NCBI GenBank assembly: GCA_028023455.1
Contig: JAQFVV010012535.1
Coordinates: forward strand, 2,482,001-2,546,000
Length of the DNA: 64,000 nt
DNA from: Epiperipatus broadwayi
Taxonomy: Eukaryota > Onychophora > Udeonychophora > Euonychophora > Peripatidae
Direction: 5' to 3'
Below are positions 13,269-24,401 of the stretch, piece after piece. The stretch's first letter is position 1, and each line of letters opens with the position of its first letter. The notes beneath the pieces are model-generated. The model had not been told where the DNA came from, ran no database searches, and saw only the letters and a program-made list of their open reading frames with translations. The position numbers and the translations under genes are program-made.

Positions 13269-13380
13269 CAGTTGTATAGTTTTTTTTTCATATGTCAAAT
13301 GCATTGACCGGGAAGTGAACCCGGACCAGCTGCTTGGAAGGCAGCTATGCTAACCGCTAGGCTAAAAAAAAATGCAACTG
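13269..13380 (-). mobile_element. tRNA-Gly(UCC)-derived SINE
   Basis: On the minus strand, GGTTAGCATAGCTGCC is followed by the seven-base loop CTTCCAA (anticodon TCC), AAGCAG, then the T arm CCGGGTTCACTTCCCGG and an ATGCA end, closely like a tRNA-Gly(UCC). The 5' acceptor and D regions are replaced. The 3' tail is TTTGACATATG plus an A tract, shared with the copies at 27.8 and 57.9 kb. The whole piece is bounded by inverted CAGTTGYAT ends next to T/A runs (13269 and 13380), which may be chance. Not a functional tRNA gene because the acceptor stem is missing. Confidence 0.75.
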
Positions 13381-13617
13381 ATACTACCAGCATCTTTTTG
13401 ATTTTGTATTCTTATTAAATATTTTTAGTAGAAAATGTCTCAAACTAAGGGACCGATATAAAAGATTTCAACTTTTTTATCTGCATACTGTTCAGCTAGT
13501 TTAATGATTATAGTTAAACAGCTTTATAAAACAACTCATTTATATCATTTAATAATAACATCATTCATAGGATCTAGTTTAAGATAAATTTGTATAATAA
13601 TAATAAATTTTATTATA

Positions 13618-14586
13618 CACCTGGGTCTCGTTTTATGCAGATTATTTTAATGCGATTTTGAAATTATGCGATTCATATTTCTTTTTAATATCTTTCATAT
13701 TTCACTATATTTATTAGATATCAAAAAATTTAAATTATTAATAACTTATTTTGACTTGAAATACTTTTTTTTCTCAAAAATATAACGTTATATTAGCAGC
13801 TAACGCGAATATGGCCTGAAGCTATATTTAGAACTTAGCTTCTATGTAAATAACTTATTTATACTAATGAATAAATAATAATAATAGATTTATACTTACA
13901 TATAAAAATATCGCAATAAATATTCAAAAAATTTAAACTTTTAAAACATATTATGTTATATATAACAGAAATAAATAATCTTTTAGATTTTTAAAATAAA
14001 AAACGAAGATTTTATAAACTGAAAATAATCTTTCTAATGATAATGTTTTGATTACGATCTCATTTTTTTAATATAGAAAAGGAAAACCATTAACACAGCA
14101 CAAGACTAAAAATGGCGCTAGTTGTACATCTCATCACGAATAAAAATAAAGTGGCTTAATTAACAGGTTTCTCTGTGCATAATTGCTGAGAGATTCTTGA
14201 CTTCGTTTAAGAAGAAGCCACAATACATCACATCACATCGAATCTGATTTCTTACCAGTTTACAAACGAACGCTAGCATTAATGATTAAAATATGTATGA
14301 AAAATGTAAAATTAAATACTATAGTAATAAAAAAAATAAAAAAAGTTTGTCTTGTATTAATATTTTTCAAATATTTGAAATTTTTTATTAGTCATACTTT
14401 ATTTGCTTATTTTTTTAATGCGAATTTTAAAGTAATTTTTCTTTGTTGCTTTGCTATTATGCAAATTCTGAAAATTACAGCACCTATCCCACATTTTTCA
14501 AGGTAAATTAAGTCTATTTTTGTGTGATTTTTTTTAATGCGGGTTTTCTGTGGAACCTATCTATCACATAAAATGAGACCCAGGTG
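13618..14586. mobile_element. TA-flanked Tigger/pogo-like non-autonomous DNA transposon
   Basis: The ends are inverted repeats CACCTGGGTCTCRTTTTATG (20 bases, one difference), each next to a TA dinucleotide (13616-13617 and 14587-14588). Both subterminal regions carry AATGCG motifs (left AATGCGATTTTGAAATTATGC; right, read on the plus strand, AATGCGGGTTTTC), typical of Tigger-type ends. No transposase frame remains. Positions about 14150-14255 inside it match the 3' end of the LINE at 58.7 kb, so a LINE fragment appears to sit within it. Confidence 0.75.
14150..14255 (+). mobile_element. LINE 3'-end fragment with CATCA tail
   Basis: About 100 bases (AACAGGTTTCTCTG, ATAATTGCTGAGAGATTC, ending CATCACATCACATC) match the reverse complement of 58728-58802, the region just downstream of the last coding piece of the LINE at 59-61.7 kb. 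It is a 3' UTR scrap ending in a pentanucleotide-like tail. Confidence 0.7.
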
Positions 14587-14589
14587 TAT

Positions 14590-15100
14590 TGAACTTAAAA
14601 GTCTGCAATAGTATCCTCATCAAGCTATATATATCTAAGAAATAAAACCAATATAGCTTAATTAACAATTATGAGTGCATGCAATTTATTATGCTTGTTT
14701 GTAATACAGATGTCTTTGGTTGGTTTGAGCACTGCATATCTTCTGTATGCACTGTAATCTATTTTTTTGTTGTCTTTAGAAAGCTAAGCAAATTTTAAAA
14801 GTACATATTTATCTGCGCTTTAATATAAACAGTTTATTGTTTTGCTCAAACACTGAAAATTTGATCTTTTTGTATTATTTTGTGTACAACTATTTCAGTC
14901 AATTTACTAATATTACTGAAAGGCTATAAAAAAATCTTAAAATGACAATGGTATTTTATCAGCAATGATGTATTAATATTATATTTTATGAGTGACAAGA
15001 TAATGCAATTGCTAACCACACTTTCATTTACAATAAATAAAATCAAATTAGACCCCATCATTTTAAGATATCAATAATGACTATACTTTACTAATGTAAG
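14590..15100. other. AT-rich stretch, no gene seen
   Basis: No motif or coding signal noted. Confidence 0.5.
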
Positions 15101-15103
15101 AAT

Positions 15104-15340
15104 GTAATATATAAGGGTTTTGAACTCAGACTTTCACATGACTCTCAACCATCATGCTATCTCATACAATTGATATACTTGACCACACATGCTTTGAAAA
15201 GATAAATAATCACCAATATAAGTATTTTGTGCTAAACCAGCACTTGTCAGTTGGTCCAGATTATCATCTTCACACATATATACAATAAAAGCTCAGCTTA
15301 TATTATGATAGCCAATGTTTACACTTTAACCCTTAAACCG
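15104..15340 (-). mobile_element. Single arm of the tRNA-like fold-back family
   Basis: Matches the left arm of the complete element at 40050-40549: it begins ATATAAGGGTTTTGAACTCAG, continues AAAGATAAATAATCACCAATAT and TAAACCAGCACTTGTCAGTTG, and ends near TATGATAGCC. No inverted partner arm follows. Confidence 0.75.
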
Positions 15341-15619
15341 CTAATTATATTATTGGTTGTATGAGGTAAAAATCAAATCTTTTAATTGGCCAACTCACAA
15401 ACTGAAGACAAAGCCTATTGTTAAAACATATTCGCCTATAATATTAAATTCAACTCAGATACGTTTATAAAAAGTATATTACTAATTTTTCAGGTTATGA
15501 AAGAGAACGAAAGTTCTTTCAAAAATAAATTGCTCTTTATTTATTATAAAATATATTCAATTTTGGCAAATATAAAGTGAATGTCTAAACAAAAAAGTGC
15601 TGACGCAAACGCTTTTTTT

Positions 15620-15990
15620 CAATTTTACGATATGTTAAAAAAAAAAAAAAAAAAAAAAGAAGAAATTAAAAAAAAAAAAAAAACAAAAACAACAAAAAAT
15701 TTTAGTAAAGAGAAAAGAGGAAACCCCTCCCCTTACCACAAAAAATTATATATTAAAAAATAACAAAAAAATAATATATTTTAATATTTAAAGTTAATTA
15801 TTTTGTTGTTTTTTTTTTTAACAATTTTTTAAATTTTCAAATATAAATATTTAGTTAAAGAAGGAAGGGAGGGGGTTTTTTTTCTCTCCACAAAAAAAAA
15901 AATTTGGTGTTTGGAGGGGGTTAATTTTTAAAAAAAATTTCCACACCCTCTCCCAAAATTGAAAAAAAGGGGGTCATTTTATATAAATTT
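15620..15990. repeat. Homopolymer-rich low-complexity segment
   Basis: Runs of A (up to 20), T and short G/C blocks (GGAAGGGAGGGGG, CTCCCCTT, GGAGGGGGTT, CACCCTCTCCC) with almost no other complexity. May be genuine decay of a poly(A)-rich insertion or poor-quality assembled sequence. Confidence 0.6.
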
Positions 15991-16400
15991 TTAATGGAAA
16001 AGTAAAGATTTCTTTTTGCTAAATCTTAAATATTTTTACTAAAATCTTCAATATTTTTCGAAAATAATTTTGTTTTTTTAGTATTCTCTCTGAAAATCAT
16101 TTGTAATTACTCAATATATACTTAATATTCTTTAAAATTATATTCGAAATGAAAATCTCAGCGTTTTTCTTTATTTTCTTTGATCAGGTGGTTTCTTTGT
16201 TCTTTCCAGCCAATCAGAATGTCTTTTTCGGCTGAAAGCTGGCTGACAACCAATCACTGACAATGTTCTTTCTTTGTTTAGTTTTAAATGCGTTTTTTTT
16301 TGATTTTTTACTTGTAAAATAATTTGGAAGAGGGCACCATCTTACAGAACTTTTAAAAACCTAATCAATACCTGTCAAACGAATATTTTAGCATAAGAAC
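15991..16400. other. AT-rich stretch containing two CCAATCA motifs
   Basis: CCAATCA occurs at 16210-16216 and 16250-16256, 40 bases apart on the same strand, an arrangement that NF-Y can bind. No TATA box or exon follows, so no promoter is called. Confidence 0.4.
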
Positions 16401-16449
16401 TAGCAGAGTTAGAGTGACATCAGATGTTGAGGAGATGCTTCATAAGAGG

Positions 16450-16560
16450 CAGTTGAAGAATTAATGGACAGGCTTCAGACTATTCCACCCCACAACTCTT
16501 CAGCCATCCATTCCCTTGAAAATCTGATGATGGAATGCTCAAAGCCCACCTTAGTGCCAA
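16450..16560 (+). mobile_element. Internal fragment of the tRNA-like fold-back family
   Basis: ATGGACAGGCTTCAGACTAT, then CACAACTCTTCAGCCATCCAT and AAAATCTGATGATGGAATGC match the central segment of the elements at 40.05-40.55 and 46.97-47.30 kb. The arms are absent. Confidence 0.7.
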
Positions 16561-17450
16561 CCTTCTCATCCTACCCATGTTGACCACAAGTCACTCTGAT
16601 CCCTCATGTATAGGACATAGTCCATTTACATACATATATAATGTATGGGCAGGCCTTAAACACTATATTTGAATGTAAGAATGATAAAATCAACAAATCT
16701 AATTTGTTATACAAATAAAACTTTAAAAATAAGTTAAAATAAGATTAAAGTTATAATAAAATAGATCCAACACTGCAGTAATATAAATCCTTATAATGAA
16801 GCAACAGTCAATTAATTAGTTATAATGAAAAGCTAATTATCAGAGGCCAACATCATTACCTTTGCTAATAATGCATTTGCTAAATATTAGCACAATAAGC
16901 TTAAAGTATTAGGTAACCAATAATCTAAATTAAATGATAAATTTACATAAATCTTTCAAATTGTTTCAATTGTATAGGTTTCAGTGTACTTTGTAGTGGT
17001 TAATGGAGAAGATTTAAATAAACTACTAAATAGATTAACATAAAAATTAAAAAGAAGTCATTTGTATAATAAAAAGTACAGTGTAACCACAAACTATGAT
17101 ATATCTAACTACATGACTTCAATTATGCTATCCAAAGAAAAATGTAAACAAACAAACAAAAATGTAAATAAACCAACAAAAAAACTTAAAATTTGCCAGT
17201 TTTACTATATTTCAACAGCCATTTTTTCTTTTCTGAGTACTATATGCAATCGTGATTTTTTTTTAAAAAGGGGGAAATTTGTAAATAAAGTTTTCAATAT
17301 GCCTCTAGTCATTTTTCCATTTGGAGTGCTGTACACAATTATGTTTATAATAAAATGTCTTCACTTTATATCAAAAATACATAAATTTTCTTTTTCTTTT
17401 ATTATCATTTCTGAATTTGATATGCAGTACTTTATGTAATAAAAATTTTT

Positions 17451-17552
17451 TAACCATTAGAAACCAGTCAACACTTAGATCCCAATATAGATAACAATCA
17501 ACAATCTCAAACTGTTGTCAAGGCAACTTCATTTTAACAATAAAGATGAATC
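17451..17552 (+). repeat. Dispersed repeat, copy 1
   Basis: About 100 bases (TTAGAAACCAGTCAACACTTAG, GATAACAATCAACAATCTCA, AACTGTTGTCAAGGCAAC, TTTTAACAATAAAG) match the reverse complement of 56141-56244 at high identity. Outside this the flanks differ. Family unknown. Confidence 0.75.
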
Positions 17553-19090
17553 CCTGATAATGGAATGCCACCTCTATTAATGGTCTAATATACTTATATA
17601 AATATAAATGTAAAATATTTTTGAACATACTAAAAATTAATATTGATTTAAAAACATCAAAACAATTACAGAGATTTTAATTTGTTGATAACAAGACTAT
17701 GATTATGATTTTAATGAGAAAAAAGTTAAAAAAAACAATGATGCCCAGAATATATTTAATAGAGTTGAAAATCAAATATTTCACTATTTACTTTATTTTA
17801 AAAATAGAAATACAGATTATTTTTTTAATTTTTATTCTTCAGTCTGGATACATTAGCAAACACAACCCCACAAAATATATGAAAGTGTAACCCCTCAATT
17901 ATTGTTATTTTTAAAAATTTTGCTCACATAATAATCTTAATTTGCATATGCATACTATGCATCTAAAATATTTATATATATATATTAACATTGAAAAGTA
18001 CTGTACATTTTTTTAGTTTGTTCTATGTAGAATATAATCACAAATATTTGCAATGTTATTGATTATTTTTCAAAGAAAAATTTAATTTACAGGTGTCAAA
18101 CTTTATGCACTCTGATTTTGGCAAAAATCCATATCAGATAAATAAATTAATAACCAATACTAATCATTTATCAAGATAGAGAATGCTATATCATTTCTAA
18201 CCCAGATGTACACTTTATATTTCAATTAAAAAATAATCTTTTTGTTTTTGAATTATGTATAAACATATGGAAAAATTCAACTTCATCTCTTGTTTTTCTG
18301 ATATTTCCTTAATATAAATTTAAAACTTCCACTCCATTGTACATTCTTAAAACATTATTCATTCCAAACAATAATTAGGGTAGGAGTAATACTTTATTAG
18401 TCATTTAATCAGTATAATCCTTTAATACATTTAATTTTTTAACTAACTCTATTATTGATTAGATTATTTGATACTGCAAATTGAATGTTTATATAAATGA
18501 TATTTCATTCTAATAAAGTTTAAAACTTTAATGACTTGCTAAATAAATTCTCTTCCCCTACTTTTTTACATGTTAAGAGTTTAAATTATTACTATCAATC
18601 TATAATAAATGCTATATTTTGATTTTAAGTTCTCCTCATTATTGATTAGAATGGATGACATATTGTTTATTGAACTGCGAGAGTATAGTATTTTTCAATA
18701 CACACACGCACACACACACATATATATATATAACAGATATATTTTTATATATTTGTATAAACAAAATTTTAAATAATAATATTAATTATTAATAATTAAA
18801 TGAGGAGACACATTTACATATATTTTAGTGTGTGTTTGCTTACGCATTCACTGAAGCAAGAAAAAGAAAAAAAAACCTAACTTTTGTATTCTTATTTTTA
18901 AAATAAAGTAAACAGCAAAATATTTGACTTTTTTACTCTAGGTGATTTTCTTTTTTGTCAATAACTTTTTCTCTTATAAAATATCATAGACTAGACTCTT
19001 TAATAAAAAAATACAATCTGTTTTATTATTATTTTTATTCTAAAATTTTGTAAAATTTCTGACTCTTAGAAAATAATTTATTATGTGAAA
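17553..19090. other. AT-rich stretch; (CA)n(TA)n at 18700-18732
   Basis: No coding signal. A CACACGCACACACACA tract runs into TATATATATATA near 18700-18732. Confidence 0.5.
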
Positions 19091-19452
19091 TACTATACCT
19101 TATAACGATCGAAATGAAAGTGAAGATCGAATCTAACCGCAAACTACGATATCTGCTCTACAAGGCACCATCTAGGCATTTAAACCTAGAAAAATTTATA
19201 GAGTAGGCAGATACGCGCTGTTAAGATTCCACTTTATTTAAATATTCAGATCGTTAGCCCAAGTCACTAGCTCAGTGGAGACGCAGAGATAAAAATCTAT
19301 ATCTTAATTTATATCTTAAATATCAATAAATAAAAGCCACTGCCAGAAATTAACACATAAAAATATTTATTTACGCACATATAAAATAACATTTAAATTT
19401 TGAGGAATAAGTTTAACATTTTAGATTTTTATATTAACTTTTAATTTTACAT

Positions 19453-19758
19453 TTAACTAAGTTTCAATGAGTTTAATATTTTATTTAGATAGTCAAGTAT
19501 GAATAGACTACATAGATCTGCATTTGAAAAGAAAATATTCTTCCCTGATTTAACCTTAGGCAACAAATTTCGCAACCAAACTGGCGCCAATCCATCTGAT
19601 ACATTCATGTATTCAATGTAGCATGATACGACAACACAAAATACTATACTGTCAGGAATGTACATCTGATCAGTAAGTAGATTAGAGAAGACATTGTCTC
19701 TCCACCAACAGGAATGTGACATCTGTTGGCGAGTAGAACAATAAACATAAAACTCCAT
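19453..19758 (-). CDS. Hypothetical open frame, 101 codons
   Basis: An uninterrupted frame (MEFYVYCSTRQQMSHSCWW...LKLS) in a segment (19.1-20.4 kb) noticeably less AT-rich than its surroundings. It contains several Cys and Trp residues and no low-complexity bias, but I recognise no family. It lies on the same strand as, and between, the candidate promoter/exon at 20.4-20.7 kb and the Ebony-like exon, so it would be intronic in that model. It may be part of an unrecognised transposon or chance. Confidence 0.2.
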   Translation of the reverse strand: MEFYVYCSTRQQMSHSCWWRDNVFSNLLTDQMYIPDSIVFCVVVSCYIEYMNVSDGLAPVWLRNLLPKVKSGKNIFFSNADLCSLFILDYLNKILNSLKLS

Positions 19759-20399
19759 AGGAATGGACTGCGGTCCTTTGCCGTCTTACAAATCCATCCA
19801 TAGGCAAACAGAGGGTGTGTGGCGTATATCTATAATCCTGCCCGTAGCGGACCTCATACTACATCTACAATTACACAAATATATCCAATCCATTGAACCA
19901 ATTCAACTACGAAATGAATAACCTAAGATTACCCTCCCTTAATATAACTTTACAAAACTATATAGCCATTCACGCCCGACTTAAATTTAACATTTAAATA
20001 CGTTCGCACAGATTATTTTTATAAATTTGCTTTTAAAATGTTGAGTATAGATCGGCTGCACAGATTCCACGGTCAAAAACATCCAAATTAAACACAATCG
20101 ATCAAAATACAAAATCATCGATCACGTCAATTGCAAAGGGAATACACAAGGCTCCGTGGCATTCATCGTAAGATGCCCGCATTAACCTCGTTGACCTATA
20201 TATTCTAATCAAATGTGAAAACTTCAACATAATCAACCGCTAACGAACCTATGCAACGTCTATACCCAACCTAAATTTCATCATTTAAAATTTAAACAAT
20301 AAACAATTTATACAATAAGAAAGAAAAAAAATGGAAATGATTTTTATCAATCGGAAAACATATAAAATTAAACATTATTAATTTGATTTAAAAACTTAC

Positions 20400-20680
20400 A
20401 AGAGTCAGATAAGAGTCCGTTTTAACATTTAAGTTGGCTTGTTTATCAATTTGTAAAACTTGACGAAAGTTCTTAATTGATTTTAACAATTGTTCATTTC
20501 ATATAGCTTATGGTAGAAGAGTCCAGGTTTCTGCTTTTAATTCCCGCGATGCCTCCATTGGAAGATAATGTTCTGGAGATGGCAATAGCTGGTTCAAGGT
20601 ATCACAGTCTTTTCATTTTTCTTTTTTTTTAAATAGAGAGTGTGGTATGTGCGTCCTACCGCATCTCTCAAACACACCAC
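20400..20680 (-). other. Candidate non-coding first exon with GTAAGT donor
   Basis: Downstream (minus strand) of the TATA-like box at 20700-20708 there is a perfect donor, GACTCTT|GTAAGT, giving an exon end at 20400 and a length of about 280 bases. No ATG in it opens a frame through the donor; short upstream frames close within a few codons. A non-coding first exon is what the Ebony-like exon at 8024 requires, on the same strand, with no other gene seen between. Joining the two over 12.4 kb is inference. Confidence 0.4.
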
Positions 20681-20699
20681 GCTGGAACTCAATATTTCT

Positions 20700-20792
20700 C
20701 TTTTTATAGTAAATCTCCAGATTGAATGAACAAAGACGTCACTAATCCAAATTTTCGTTCGGGTCCGGGCTGAGGCTTGGTGCTTCCATTGG
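20700..20792 (-). promoter_or_regulatory. Candidate RNA polymerase II promoter: CCAAT, CRE-like, TATA
   Basis: On the minus strand: GACCAATGG (CCAAT box, 20788-20792), GTGACGTCT (CRE-like, about 20735-20743) and ACTATAAAAAG (TATA box, 20700-20710), in the canonical order and with plausible spacing, in locally GC-richer DNA. Transcription would start near 20675-20682 and run leftward. Candidate promoter of the Ebony-like gene; a transposon or LTR promoter is the alternative, but I found no second LTR copy. Confidence 0.45.
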
Positions 20793-21461
20793 TCAAGCTA
20801 AAATCTCTTTATTCTCTTATCTAATTTACTCTCTGACTTTTTAATTAGACAGCTTTTGGATAATTAATAAACAATCATTTCCATTTACAGATTACAGGAA
20901 TTAATTAATACCTGTTTTTATTTTTACTTACGTTATTTCTTTTTTAAACCATTTTTATATTTAAATCTTTTTTTTATAAAAAAAATACATTCAAATACCT
21001 TTTTTTATTTATTAAAAAAAAATATTTTTAAAGTTTAGCATCTGTGCGAATGTATATACGTTTAACAATATTTTAATTTTAGCGTTTAGTTTTTTTTTTT
21101 CTTTTTAATACACTTATTTTTATATGCGAACTTAAAAGTTTTTATTTCAATTTAATGTAACGACATATTTATATATCGTTACAACCTCAAATTAGAAAAA
21201 GAAAATAAAGGAATAATAAAATGTTTAGCTTTCATCATAAGCTAAAAAAATTTTATTAAATGTATAATCATATATGATACTCAGAGGAAAAAAAAGCCTG
21301 CTTAAACATTATAACATTTGCAAAATTTTAATGTTTTTTGTTGTTGTTTGTTTCCATTTTTTTTGGATAGCATATAATTGAAATCATATAGATATAGTAT
21401 AGTTTGCAGTTCCATTGTATTAAGATTTGAAAAACATGAATAATAAAAATAAATAAAATAT

Positions 21462-21785
21462 AAACAGTGAGGTTTGCCAATTCCTCTACAAGCTTTATGA
21501 TAAATGCTTAGCCAGAGCCAGCACTTAAAATATCTCTGTCAGGAACCCCTCCCCAAACCCCTGACCATGGTTTCGTGCTTTGGCACTCCTCAGAGAGGTG
21601 TCAGGGGTTTGGGGAGGGGTTCCTGACAGAGATATTTTAAGTGCTGGCTCTGGCTAAGCATTTATCATAAAGCTTGTAGAGGAATTGGCAAACCTCACTG
21701 TTTATAACTTACAAGCTTAAGAGATAGGGTCATGTGATCTATGAATTGATCTATGACTTTTATTTTGACTATTTATAGTCTCTGC
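21462..21785 (+). mobile_element. Perfect-hairpin retroposon, copy 1, 12-bp target duplication
   Basis: Positions 21462-21565 and 21600-21703 are perfect reverse complements over 104 bases (34-base loop). About 82 bases of non-palindromic sequence follow to 21785. TAAATAAAATAT occurs on both sides (21450-21461 and 21786-21797), a 12-bp target duplication. A second copy is at 53267-53569 in the opposite orientation. Ends AAACAGTGAGG...; no coding content. Duplication length and the one-sided tail argue against a simple MITE and for LINE-assisted insertion. Confidence 0.85.
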
Positions 21786-21799
21786 TAAATAAAATATCT

Positions 21800-23430
21800 T
21801 TCCAGAATGATTTAATAGCAAATAATAAATGCAAATACTAATTTAAAATATTCATTTAATTTTCTATTCTTGTAACAACTTACAATCTAATAAACTTCTT
21901 TTTTAACAACATGATTGTGGAGAATTAATCTACTGAATCAATCATAGAGACCAAAATGTAAAACTGTCTAGTTCACAGTTTCTAAAGATTAAACCTGAAT
22001 GTTTAAATTTTTTTTGTGTCTTTAGACAATTTGCTAATGACTATTGAAACTAGAGAATGAATATACTATATATGAGGTCTGTTACCTTTCTCTTCACAAA
22101 ATTTTAAACAACTTCAACTATATACTTAGATGTAAAAAAGTTAGAAGTAGTAATTTTGAATGAAAGTGAAAAGTTTCTATATCAATTCTTAAAATATCAT
22201 TTCCGGTACATAAACATCATATGACCTTCCAAGCAACTATTTGATAATTTTTTACTTTCATTGTAAAAAAATAAAGGTGTACAAATAAATGTATAACGAT
22301 TGCTTTGATTTTATTCTTTGTAAACGTTAGTTACAGTTTTTTTTTTATAACGATTTTAAAGATTTAACCGTTTTGATTAAAAGTAAAACTGAAACTGAAT
22401 TTATCGAATAAATTTTTTTTCCTGATAAACATTTGAAAATGGTATAACTGTTACTTTAAAGAGCAAAAGCCATCAATTCTTCCCCCAATCGATTAGTGAA
22501 ATAAATTCCTTACTAGGTAATTTACTGGCAATTTGATAAATTGATTTATTGATTAATTTATTGTGCTAATTAATCAATCAATATATTTATTAATAGTAAG
22601 ATTTTATTGACAAAAATGAGATCAGTTTTTAAAAGAAAATTTATAAAATTATTAAAACTGCACTTAACACGAAATCAGTTATATGTACTACTGTTTCCAT
22701 CCTGTAAAAATACACTCGTGAATGTATAATTAATCTAAACCGCTGCAAACATACATCATGTAAATGATTAATAACCACTCACGAAAATTAATAATTTGTT
22801 ATTACTTTATCAATGTTTACAATTCAGCGTCCCGCTTGCGATCTGAATTTAAATACAGATAGTTCAAATGTGTTTTTTGTAAAATTGAATCAGACTTAGG
22901 ATCTTACTTTCTAATAGTAAAGTTAGCTAACCATCCAATATTGGTTGGTAAAGAGGTATCTAGCTCTTACTAGCTAACTCATCAGAATGTGGAAAATTAA
23001 CAAGCGTGGTGAGTAATGCTTTTTCTTCAATATTTCTCTATGAGAGATCTTTATTGTGAAAAAACTATATAAAAAGCTATTAAACAAGGATAGTGGTATA
23101 ACAGTTTTTTAAGACCATGCTTATGTGTAGAGATTAGTACCCAAATCTAGCACAAACTATTGATTCTAATTGGAGGTAAACTTGGACAATTTTTTCAAGT
23201 TACAATATTTTTCTTTTAGTTATTGTGTTATAATCTATTCATTTAGCAATACATTGGTCAATAAATGGGCATTCAGTTGTTGATAGTGAGATAGTGAAGA
23301 TCTAATTAGGTTTAATGCCACTATGCTGACAATAAAAGTAATAATGTGATATGATGTAGATTTCCCATCTAATATGAGAGGCTTCATAAAAAGCTTATAA
23401 GTACATTTTAAACTATATTTATGATAGCAT
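21800..23430. other. AT-rich stretch, no gene seen
   Basis: No recognised element or exon. Short palindromes such as CCAATATTGG (22950 area) are unremarkable. Confidence 0.5.
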
Positions 23431-23433
23431 GTA

Positions 23434-23963
23434 CAAGCGCTTTAAAACACTGATCGAAGAAGCTGTTAATAATAAACAATCAAAATGAGTTAATCCAGGC
23501 TAAGTGCCTTCGATGTGTTATCCCTCATAATCATAGCCAAAATAGTAATAATTGTTGTGTTATTATTAAATGGTAATATATGTAAATGTATATGTAAATT
23601 AATCAGCTTGTCCATTTTCTGGAGATAGCGAAGCATGCGTCGGTGTCGCGTCTATTAATTGTGTTATTGTCGTTGATGATAAAATACACTTCTTTTATAT
23701 TTCTTTTGCAGTCGTTAATAATTTTGGGGTTGGAGGGTTTGAACCCATGATCGGCCTACTTCTCGTGTTCGAGGAATATTGAAATGTTGTCATTATTCTT
23801 TTCTGCTCTCCTGTATGCATATATTACCATTTAATAATATAACAACTATTACTATTTTGGCTATGATTATGAGGGATAACACCTCAAAAGCGCTCAGACT
23901 GGATTAACTCATTTTGATTGTTTACTATTAACAGCTTCTTCAACCAGCGTTTTAAAGCGCTTG
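23434..23963. mobile_element. TA-flanked long-inverted-repeat transposon (530 bp)
   Basis: Ends CAAGCGCTTTAAAACRCTG are inverted and flanked by TA (23432-23433 and 23964-23965). The arms extend about 165 bases each (left has AATCAAAATGAGTTAATCC, TTATCCCTCATAATCATAGCC, ATTAAATGGTAATATATG; right has the complements). No transposase. The 200-bp centre carries an exact polymerase III B box on the minus strand (GGTTCAAACCC, about 23738-23748), suggesting a SINE piece inside. Confidence 0.8.
23640..23790 (-). mobile_element. Possible tRNA-like SINE fragment
   Basis: Minus strand CTCGAACACGAG, then GTAGGCCGATCATG followed by GGTTCAAACCC resembles an anticodon arm, variable region and T arm of a tRNA-derived SINE, at the centre of the inverted-repeat element. 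The 5' half is not recognisable. Confidence 0.35.
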
Positions 23964-24284
23964 TATATACTATTACGATTATTAGAGAAGTAAACTAAAT
24001 TATTTTTCCAATATTTATGATGTAATAAATTTCCACCATTTTTGTCAGATGGGTAGGAAAAAAGGCATTATTTGCACGTTTGTTAAAAATGATTCTAGAA
24101 AATTTGATTTGTAAATTATTTTTATAATCTAAAAATTGGAAGTTTATTAATTTATAAATATTATTGCACACTCTCAACATTACATGGCTAATGGTTATTA
24201 TTATATATGAAGTTAATAAATTTCTTAGAACCAAGTTATTTTATCAACAAATAGGAAAAAATTTGTAAAATGTTTATTCTAAGA

Positions 24285-24306
24285 GTATATATATATATAT
24301 ATATAT
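24285..24306. repeat. (AT)n tract at left edge of array A
   Basis: About 22 bases of alternating AT directly abut the first repeat unit. A similar short (AT)n lies at the right edge (about 25655-25664), so the array sits inside a dinucleotide tract. Confidence 0.85.
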
Positions 24307-24401
24307 GACAATAGATGGCATTCTACCAAAAACACCATCAAGCGTATGTTTGTTTACATAAACATCAGAGCAAGCATTCACTATCTCTAACTTTAGTTCC
24401 A

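Noticed and set aside
13293-13370. Functional tRNA-Gly gene
   Set aside because: The acceptor stem and D-arm 5' half do not match; the tail and A tract show a SINE.
17062-17439. 125-codon frame rich in Lys, Asn, Phe and Ile
   Set aside because: Composition mirrors AT-rich background; no motif, no splice logic.
20507-20599. Plus-strand mini-exon: acceptor TTTCATATAG, then MVEESRFLLLIPAMPPLEDN..., donor AAG|GTATCA
   Set aside because: It overlaps the minus-strand promoter/exon model, which has stronger combined signals, and the peptide matches nothing I recognise. Kept only as an alternative.
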